From positions 1-58,138 of the forward strand of contig JAADIQ010000014.1 in assembly GCA_013151255.1 (NCBI GenBank): a stretch of DNA of 58,138 nucleotides, read 5' to 3'. Shown piece after piece: positions 53,252 to 58,138 of this stretch. A program made the translations under genes and the position numbers. Under the pieces are notes generated by a model. The model was not told the DNA's origin. It searched no databases and saw only the letters and a list, made by a program, of their open reading frames with translations. Position 1 is the stretch's first letter. Each line of letters opens with the position of its first letter. This DNA is from Alphaproteobacteria bacterium (GTDB lineage Bacteria > Pseudomonadota > Alphaproteobacteria > Caulobacterales > Parvularculaceae).

Positions 53252-53284
53252 CGCGGCTTTTCCGCCCGGCCGCGCTATTTTTTT
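53252..53284 (+). terminator. Intrinsic terminator in the carB-greA gap
   Basis: CGCGGC (53252-53257) pairs with GCCGCG (53269-53274), and a run of seven T follows (53278-53284). It lies 173 nt after carB and 88 nt before greA. It can end carB transcription, or, if the greA promoter is upstream of it, act as a leader attenuator. Confidence 0.65.
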
Positions 53285-53303
53285 CATTAAAATTTTAGGC
53301 AAA

Positions 53304-53345
53304 TTTCAGGCGCCACGTTTCAGACGCCAAGTTTCGGACGCAAGG
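53304..53345. repeat. Three tandem 14-bp repeats just upstream of greA
   Basis: TTTCAGGCGCCACG, TTTCAGACGCCAAG and TTTCGGACGCAAGG follow one another without gaps and end 27 nt before the greA ATG. A weaker fourth unit (TTTTAGGCAAA) precedes them. They may be protein-binding sites or leader RNA elements. Confidence 0.65.
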
Positions 53346-53372
53346 CACGGACAGAATAGAAAGCGCAACGAC

Positions 53373-53846
53373 ATGGATAAGTTCCCGATGACGATAGAAG
53401 GTTATAAAAAACTGGAATCGGATCTGAAAAAACTCAAAAACGAAGACCGGCCCGCCATCATCCAGGCGATCGCCGAGGCGCGCGCCCATGGCGATCTGTC
53501 CGAGAATGCAGAATATCACACCGCCAAAGACCGTCAGGGCTGGATTGAAGGCCAGATCCTCGATCTCGAGGATAAATTTACCCGCGCCGAGGTTATCGAC
53601 GTGACGAAACTGACAGGCAACACCGTCAAGTTTGGCGCCACGGTCACGCTGATTGATGAAGACACCGACGACAAAAAAGTCTGGCAAATTGTCGGCGACC
53701 TTGAGGCCGATGTAAAAGAGCGGAAAATTTCAGTTTCCTCGCCCATCGCCAGAGCCGTCATCGGTAAAGCCAAAGGCGAAAGTGTGGAAGTAGTCGCACC
53801 TGGCGGCGCGCGCACATTCGAGATCGCGAAAGTGGTGTTCCGCTAA
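53373..53846 (+). CDS. greA: Transcription elongation factor GreA
   Basis: A 157-aa protein: N-terminal coiled coil of about 75 residues with [10 protein letters not shown]-like [19 protein letters not shown] (tip acidic residues), then an FKBP-like domain with [20 protein letters not shown] and [15 protein letters not shown]. GreA enters the RNA polymerase secondary channel and stimulates cleavage of backtracked RNA. Length and motifs are standard. An intrinsic terminator and three 14-bp tandem repeats lie in the leader region. Confidence 0.97.
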   Translation: MDKFPMTIEGYKKLESDLKKLKNEDRPAIIQAIAEARAHGDLSENAEYHTAKDRQGWIEGQILDLEDKFTRAEVIDVTKLTGNTVKFGATVTLIDEDTDDKKVWQIVGDLEADVKERKISVSSPIARAVIGKAKGESVEVVAPGGARTFEIAKVVFR

Positions 53847-53867
53847 GCAACTGCCAATGCCGGCGGC

Positions 53868-54512
53868 TTAACCGTCGCCGGTCATCTCTTTGACAATTGA
53901 GGCAAGGCCAATTTGCCGGCGGCGTTTTAAACGCTCGCCGAACAGGATTGACCGCAACAGCTCTTCGGATTCATCGAGCTGGTAGTTGACGATGACATAG
54001 TCATATTCCGCCCAATGCGACATCTCCGCATCGGCCTTCGCCATCCGCTTTTGGACGACCTCTTCTGCGTCCTGCGCGCGTCTTCGAAGCCGCGCCTCCA
54101 GCTCCTTGCGTGAGGGCGGCAGGATGAACACTTTGACGACATCCTCGCCCGCAACTTCGTCAAGCTGTTGCGCGCCCTGCCAGTCAATATCGAACAGAAC
54201 GTCTTTTCCCTGGCGCAGCGTATCTTCCACCAGCGCGCGGGGCGTGCCGTAGAAATTACCAAACACATTCGCCCATTCCAACAGCTCGCCACTGTCGCGC
54301 ATGCGGAAGAATTCCTCTTGCGAGACGAAAAAATAATCCTTGCCGTGAACCTCGCCCGCGCGCCGCGCGCGCGTTGTCACCGACACCGACAGCACCATCT
54401 GGTCTTCTTTTTCAAGGATACGGCCAGCCAACGTCGTCTTGCCGGCGCCGGACGGGCTCGACAAAATAAACATCAGGCCCCTGCGGGCAACTTTCAGATC
54501 ACCGCCGATCAT
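53868..54512 (-). CDS. gmk: Guanylate kinase
   Basis: A 214-aa kinase. P-loop SSPSGAGKTTLAGRI is at about residue 18, the GMP-binding region VTTRARRAGEVHGKDYFFVS follows, and VFILPPSRKELEARLRRR is the lid region. It phosphorylates GMP to GDP. It is preceded by yicC with a 9-nt gap and by mltG, the usual arrangement in alphaproteobacteria, so the three are probably co-transcribed. Confidence 0.97.
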   Translation of the reverse strand: MIGGDLKVARRGLMFILSSPSGAGKTTLAGRILEKEDQMVLSVSVTTRARRAGEVHGKDYFFVSQEEFFRMRDSGELLEWANVFGNFYGTPRALVEDTLRQGKDVLFDIDWQGAQQLDEVAGEDVVKVFILPPSRKELEARLRRRAQDAEEVVQKRMAKADAEMSHWAEYDYVIVNYQLDESEELLRSILFGERLKRRRQIGLASIVKEMTGDG

Positions 54513-54521
54513 CGCATCTCT

Positions 54522-55391
54522 CTATTCAATATTCTGTACCTGTTCACGGAGTTGATCGATGGTTTTTTTCAAGTCGAGGCCGATGCGTTTCAACGCCATA
54601 TCTGGCGCCTTGGAGCACAAGGTATTCGCCTCACGGTTAAACTCCTGGGTGAGGAAATCAAGCTGACGGCCAACCGGTCCGCGCTCGCCAAGCAGCGCGC
54701 GTCCTGCGGCGATATGCGAATGCAGCCGGTCGAGCTCTTCGCGAATATCGGCCTTGACGGCGAGGAGTGCGGCTTCCTGCGCCAGGCGGTCTTCAGGGAT
54801 TTGCGCTCCGCTAAGCAGCTCGCCGATTTGCGCATGCAGCTTGGCCCGCAAAGCTTCCGGCGCGGCAGCGCCAAGCGCGGCGGCGGCCTTGGTTAGCCGC
54901 TCGACCTCATCGAATAATCCCGACAACACCGCGCCCATAGCCGCGCCCTCGCTGGCGCGCGCCGCAACAAGGCCGTCCACCGCCTTTTTAAAACTCGCCA
55001 GCAACGCCTTGACAAGCCCCTTGCGCGCCGCTTCGCTCTGGACGTCGTCCGCCGGTTCCATCACGCCGCGCAAAGCGAGAATAGCCTCGGCGCGGGGCGG
55101 ATCGCATTTTATATCGGCGCTGATGTGCTTGATCATCGACAACACATCGTCGAGCGCTGTCTGATTGATGCGATAGCGCGCATCGGTCGATTCCGATTGC
55201 AGCGTCAGGTTGATATTAACCGAACCGCGGTTGAGTTTTGCCCGGGCGAGACCGCGCAGCTCAGGCTCAACATCATCAAACCCTTGCGGCAGGCGCACCC
55301 GCACTTCAAGGCCGCGACCATTGACGCTTTTCATCTCCCACACCCAGCGCCATTCATCATGCGCGCCGTCAAGACGCGCAAAACCGGTCAT
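54522..55391 (-). CDS. YicC-family endoribonuclease-like protein
   Basis: A 289-aa protein beginning ISS-MTGFARLDGAHDEWRW. The ATG at 55391 matches the conserved MTGFA start of the family; the open frame continues another 69 codons upstream, but this would overlap mltG and is not family-like. Further signatures are NGRGLEVRVRLPQGFDDVEP and, near the end, FLTQEFNREANTLCSKA with DLKKTIDQLREQVQNIE. YicC homologues are RNases that affect small RNA stability. It lies between mltG and gmk. Confidence 0.93.
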   Translation of the reverse strand: MTGFARLDGAHDEWRWVWEMKSVNGRGLEVRVRLPQGFDDVEPELRGLARAKLNRGSVNINLTLQSESTDARYRINQTALDDVLSMIKHISADIKCDPPRAEAILALRGVMEPADDVQSEAARKGLVKALLASFKKAVDGLVAARASEGAAMGAVLSGLFDEVERLTKAAAALGAAAPEALRAKLHAQIGELLSGAQIPEDRLAQEAALLAVKADIREELDRLHSHIAAGRALLGERGPVGRQLDFLTQEFNREANTLCSKAPDMALKRIGLDLKKTIDQLREQVQNIE

Positions 55392-55422
55392 CGAAGAAAT
55401 CGGAAATGTCACTGGCCGCCCT

Positions 55423-56460
55423 TTATCCGCCCTGGCGTCGTTCGCGCTCGACGCGACGCCACTGCGCGACGTTGCGTTCGTGGTCGCGATTGGTTGACGA
55501 GAACACATGCCCGCCAGTGCCGTCGGCAACGAAGAATATTTCATCGGTCTCCGCGGGATGCAGAACCGCTTCAATAGCGGCGCGGCCGGGATTGCCAATC
55601 GGTGTCGGCGGCAGTCCCCTTATGACATAGGTGTTATAGGGAGTGCGCCCGCGTAACTCGCTTTGGCGCAATCCCCTGCCCAGCGGCTCGCCCTTTGTCA
55701 GCCCATAGATAATCGTCGGATCGGACTCAAGGCGCATATTGCGCTTCAAACGATTGACAAAGACCGCTGCAATGCGGGTGCGCTCAGCGGCAATACCAGT
55801 TTCTTTTTCAACAATAGACGCCAGAATAATCGCTTCGGCCGGCGTAGAAAATGGCAACTCCATCGCCCGCCCGTCCCAGATTTCATCTATCAAAGCATCT
55901 TGCGATTTCATCATTCGGCGGATGATTTCATCGCGGGTCTCGCCGCGCGTGAACGCATAAGTCTCGGGCAGCAATTCACCTTCCGGCGGCTCAAGCGTGA
56001 TTTCAGTGACCAGCGTTTGGTCCGCAGAAATCAACCGCAAAATCTGCGCCGTCGTCAGCCCTTCCGGCGCGGTAAAATAATGCAGAATACTTTTGCCCTC
56101 GATCAGGAGGTCGATGATATCCATCAGGCTCGCGCGCGCGCGGATTTCATATTCGCCAGCCTTCAGACCGCTCTGCGCTCTGCGCATACGCACCACGGCG
56201 GTGAAAAATTCGGCGTTACGAATAACGCCGGCGTCTTGAAGCGTGTAGGCGATGGTCGACACCGCGCTGCCGGGTTCCAGCAGCACAACCGTCGCGGTAT
56301 CCGACGGCCCCGGACTTTTGGCTTCGCGATAGCCGAGATATCCGCCGACGCCGAGGACGGCGGTCGCCAACAGGCCAAGCCCCGCCAATAAAAATAAAAA
56401 CGACCTGACGCCGCCGCGCCGCTGATCCGTCGTTGAGTCTAAATCGTCTTTCGCCCGCAT
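55423..56460 (-). CDS. mltG: Endolytic transglycosylase MltG
   Basis: A 345-aa inner-membrane protein. One transmembrane helix (about residues 20-42) anchors a periplasmic domain; the YceG catalytic Glu is in IILASIVEKETGIA, followed by RLKRNMRLESDPTIIYGL and PYNTYVIRGLPPTPIGNPG. MltG cuts nascent glycan strands and so sets their length. It follows fabF by 45 nt and precedes yicC by 31 nt, a common alphaproteobacterial order. Confidence 0.96.
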   Translation of the reverse strand: MRAKDDLDSTTDQRRGGVRSFLFLLAGLGLLATAVLGVGGYLGYREAKSPGPSDTATVVLLEPGSAVSTIAYTLQDAGVIRNAEFFTAVVRMRRAQSGLKAGEYEIRARASLMDIIDLLIEGKSILHYFTAPEGLTTAQILRLISADQTLVTEITLEPPEGELLPETYAFTRGETRDEIIRRMMKSQDALIDEIWDGRAMELPFSTPAEAIILASIVEKETGIAAERTRIAAVFVNRLKRNMRLESDPTIIYGLTKGEPLGRGLRQSELRGRTPYNTYVIRGLPPTPIGNPGRAAIEAVLHPAETDEIFFVADGTGGHVFSSTNRDHERNVAQWRRVERERRQGG

Positions 56461-56505
56461 CTCGCCTCCAGCTCGTTTGCGAGAATGCCTCGCCCGGCAA
56501 ACAGC

Positions 56506-57792
56506 TTACCCGTCTATCCGGCGCATCACCAGAGAAGCGTTGGTGCCGCCAAAACCAAAGGAATTTGAAAGCACTACGTTGATCTGTTTTTCCACAGCCT
56601 GGTTAGCAGCAAGATTAATCGGGGTTTCAACGGAAGGATTGTCGAGATTGATGGTTGGCGGCGCAATGCCGTCGCGCATCGCCAGCAGGCAGAAAATCGC
56701 CTCCACGGCGCCGGCCGCGCCAAGAAGGTGACCGGTGGCGGATTTGGTTGATGACATCACCATCCCCTCGGCCGCATCGCCGAACAGACGCTCCACCGCG
56801 CCAAGTTCAATCTCGTCGCCAACCGGCGTTGATGTGCCATGGGCATTGACATAATCAATATCTTTTGGCGCCAGTCTCGCGCGTTTCAACGCCATGCGCA
56901 TGGAGCGAAACCCGCCATCGCCGTCTTCGGCGGGCGCGGTAATATGATAGGCGTCGCCGGACATACCGTAGCCGATGACCTCGCCATAAATTTTGGCGCC
57001 GCGCGCCTTGGCGTGTTCCAATTCTTCGAGCACCACAAAGCCTGAGCCTTCGCCCAATAAAAATCCGTCGCGATCTTTATCATAGGGCCGCGAGGCTTTT
57101 TCCGGCGTGTCGTTAAAATGGGTTGTCAGCGCCCGGCACGCGGCAAAGCCGGCAATGCCAATCGGGCAAACCGTCGCCTCGGCGCCGCCGGCGAGCATCA
57201 TATCGGCGTCGTCCAGCGCAATCATTCGCGCCGCATCGCCAATCGCATGGGCGCCCGATGAGCACGCCGTCACCACCGCATGATTGGGCCCTTTAAGGCC
57301 CAGACGAATAGAAATCTGGCCAGAAACGAGATTGATCAAATTACCGGTAATGAAAAATGGCGAGACCCGGCGCGGTCCTTTCTCGTTGAGAGTAAGCACT
57401 TCTGATTCAATGCCCGGCAGCCCGCCAATGCCGGAGCCGGTCATCACGCCGATGCGTTCGCGTTCTTCGTCGGTTTTGATATCGAGACCGGAATCTTCAT
57501 AGGCCATTTGTGCAGCAGCAATGCCATAAACGATAAAATCGTCCATGCGGCGCTGGTCACGCGGCGCGACCCAGTCATCTGCGTTGAACGCTGCATCGCC
57601 CGCCGCCGCGCCGCCGCCATAGCCGCTAGTGCGCGGCACTTCAGCGGCGATATGGCAGGCCATTTGTGAGGTATCAAATTTTTCAATCCGCCCGGCGCCG
57701 GATTGACCGTCGATCAACCGCCGCCACACCGCTTCGATACCGAAGCCCAGCGGTGATACAATGCCCATTCCTGTGACAACGACGCGCCGCAT
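56506..57792 (-). CDS. fabF: Beta-ketoacyl-ACP synthase II
   Basis: A 428-aa thiolase-fold condensing enzyme. The active-site Cys is in VTACSSGAHAIGDA (about residue 178) and the two His in NAHGTSTPVGD and KSATGHLLGAAG. RRVVVTGMGIVSPLG at the N-terminus is standard. It elongates acyl-ACP in type II fatty acid synthesis. acpP lies 128 nt upstream on the same strand, as in many bacteria. Confidence 0.97.
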   Translation of the reverse strand: MRRVVVTGMGIVSPLGFGIEAVWRRLIDGQSGAGRIEKFDTSQMACHIAAEVPRTSGYGGGAAAGDAAFNADDWVAPRDQRRMDDFIVYGIAAAQMAYEDSGLDIKTDEERERIGVMTGSGIGGLPGIESEVLTLNEKGPRRVSPFFITGNLINLVSGQISIRLGLKGPNHAVVTACSSGAHAIGDAARMIALDDADMMLAGGAEATVCPIGIAGFAACRALTTHFNDTPEKASRPYDKDRDGFLLGEGSGFVVLEELEHAKARGAKIYGEVIGYGMSGDAYHITAPAEDGDGGFRSMRMALKRARLAPKDIDYVNAHGTSTPVGDEIELGAVERLFGDAAEGMVMSSTKSATGHLLGAAGAVEAIFCLLAMRDGIAPPTINLDNPSVETPINLAANQAVEKQINVVLSNSFGFGGTNASLVMRRIDG

Positions 57793-57920
57793 CTACTCAG
57801 CCTCCAAAGACACCACCCCTCGCAATCGACGCGGGGGGCGAACACTATGCTGCTAGAAATGATTGCCGCGAAAGGGTGCGCCTGCCCCGTCAGGTGGAGC
57901 GACTTAAATGCAAAAGCCGG

Positions 57921-58138
57921 TTACTTTTTTTGCTCTTCGATGAACTTGATCGCGTCCCCGACAGACTGAATGGTTTCAGCCGCATCATCTGGAATTTCAA
58001 CGTCAAACTCTTCCTCAAACGCCATCACAAGTTCGACGATATCAAGGCTATCGGCGCCGAGGTCGTCGATAAAGCTCGCTTTCGGCTCAACTTTAGCCGG
58101 ATCGGCATCGAGATGTTCAACGACAATTTTCTTAACGC
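57921..58138 (-). CDS. acpP: Acyl carrier protein (partial, start outside the window)
   Basis: The last 71 codons or so of AcpP, truncated at the right edge. The phosphopantetheine-bearing serine lies in [18 protein letters not shown]; downstream [20 protein letters not shown] and a lysine-rich C-terminus are standard. It carries growing acyl chains for FabF, whose gene follows. Only the first few residues are missing. Confidence 0.95.
   Translation of the reverse strand, partial: VKKIVVEHLDADPAKVEPKASFIDDLGADSLDIVELVMAFEEEFDVEIPDDAAETIQSVGDAIKFIEEQKK

Noticed and set aside
55392-55598. 69-residue N-terminal extension of YicC
   Set aside because: Overlaps the mltG coding end and precedes the conserved MTGFA start of the family.

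Overview
The window looks like a chromosomal segment of a TonB-receptor-rich alphaproteobacterium. The right end has gene neighbourhoods typical of that class: carA/carB/greA, gmk-yicC-mltG and fabF-acpP. The large TonB-dependent receptors, GPH/SSS sugar symporters and glycoside hydrolases suggest a Caulobacterales-, Parvularculales- or Sphingomonadales-like glycan degrader. This placement is inferred from gene content alone. I saw no tRNA, rRNA, CRISPR array, transposase or integrase.

Region 1 (1-2.4 kb, minus) is the right part of a quinoprotein amine dehydrogenase operon: heavy chain (mauB-like), mauE and mauD, overlapping by 4 nt each and running off the left edge, where the light chain would be expected. 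A TetR regulator is divergent. Region 2 (3.2-4.07 kb) is a graveyard with a decayed AraC regulator and a decayed DUF4386 membrane protein. Region 3 (4.05-13.2 kb) is a glucoside module: SSS symporter, GH3 lipoprotein beta-glucosidase, a frameshifted TonB receptor, a LacI repressor with two matching operators in front of the receptor, and a divergent GPH symporter. Region 4 (13.3-18.7 kb) holds two RidA-family proteins that both carry export signals, a MarR regulator, a TonB receptor and an exported M19 dipeptidase.

Region 5 (18.8-39 kb) is a rhamnoside locus. It has two GH78 alpha-L-rhamnosidases without signal peptides, a GPH symporter, two HSL-type esterases and a TonB receptor. It also encodes a complete phosphorylating L-rhamnose route: RhaI isomerase, FGGY kinase, a fused rhamnulose-1-phosphate aldolase/short-chain dehydrogenase, and an FMN L-lactate dehydrogenase that would pass the lactaldehyde carbon to pyruvate. 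A PhyH-type dioxygenase follows in the same run. DeoR and AraC regulators are embedded, and three 10-bp phased repeats lie in the kinase/aldolase intergenic region. The likely logic is uptake of an acylated rhamnosyl glycoside through the receptors and symporters, de-esterification, intracellular removal of rhamnose, and rhamnose catabolism.

Region 6 (39-42.1 kb) has an FAD monooxygenase, an ICMT-like methyltransferase and a sterol-desaturase-family hydroxylase. About 105 bp around the monooxygenase start is repeated at the 3' end of the desaturase gene. Region 7 (42.1-58.1 kb) is mostly core: YqeY, CarA, CarB, GreA, Gmk, YicC, MltG, FabF and AcpP. Between carA and carB sits an accessory block: methyltransferase plus APH-fold kinase, AlkZ/YcaQ-like protein, MBL hydrolase, and an ArsR-SRPBCC-DUF899 operon with two palindromic operator candidates.
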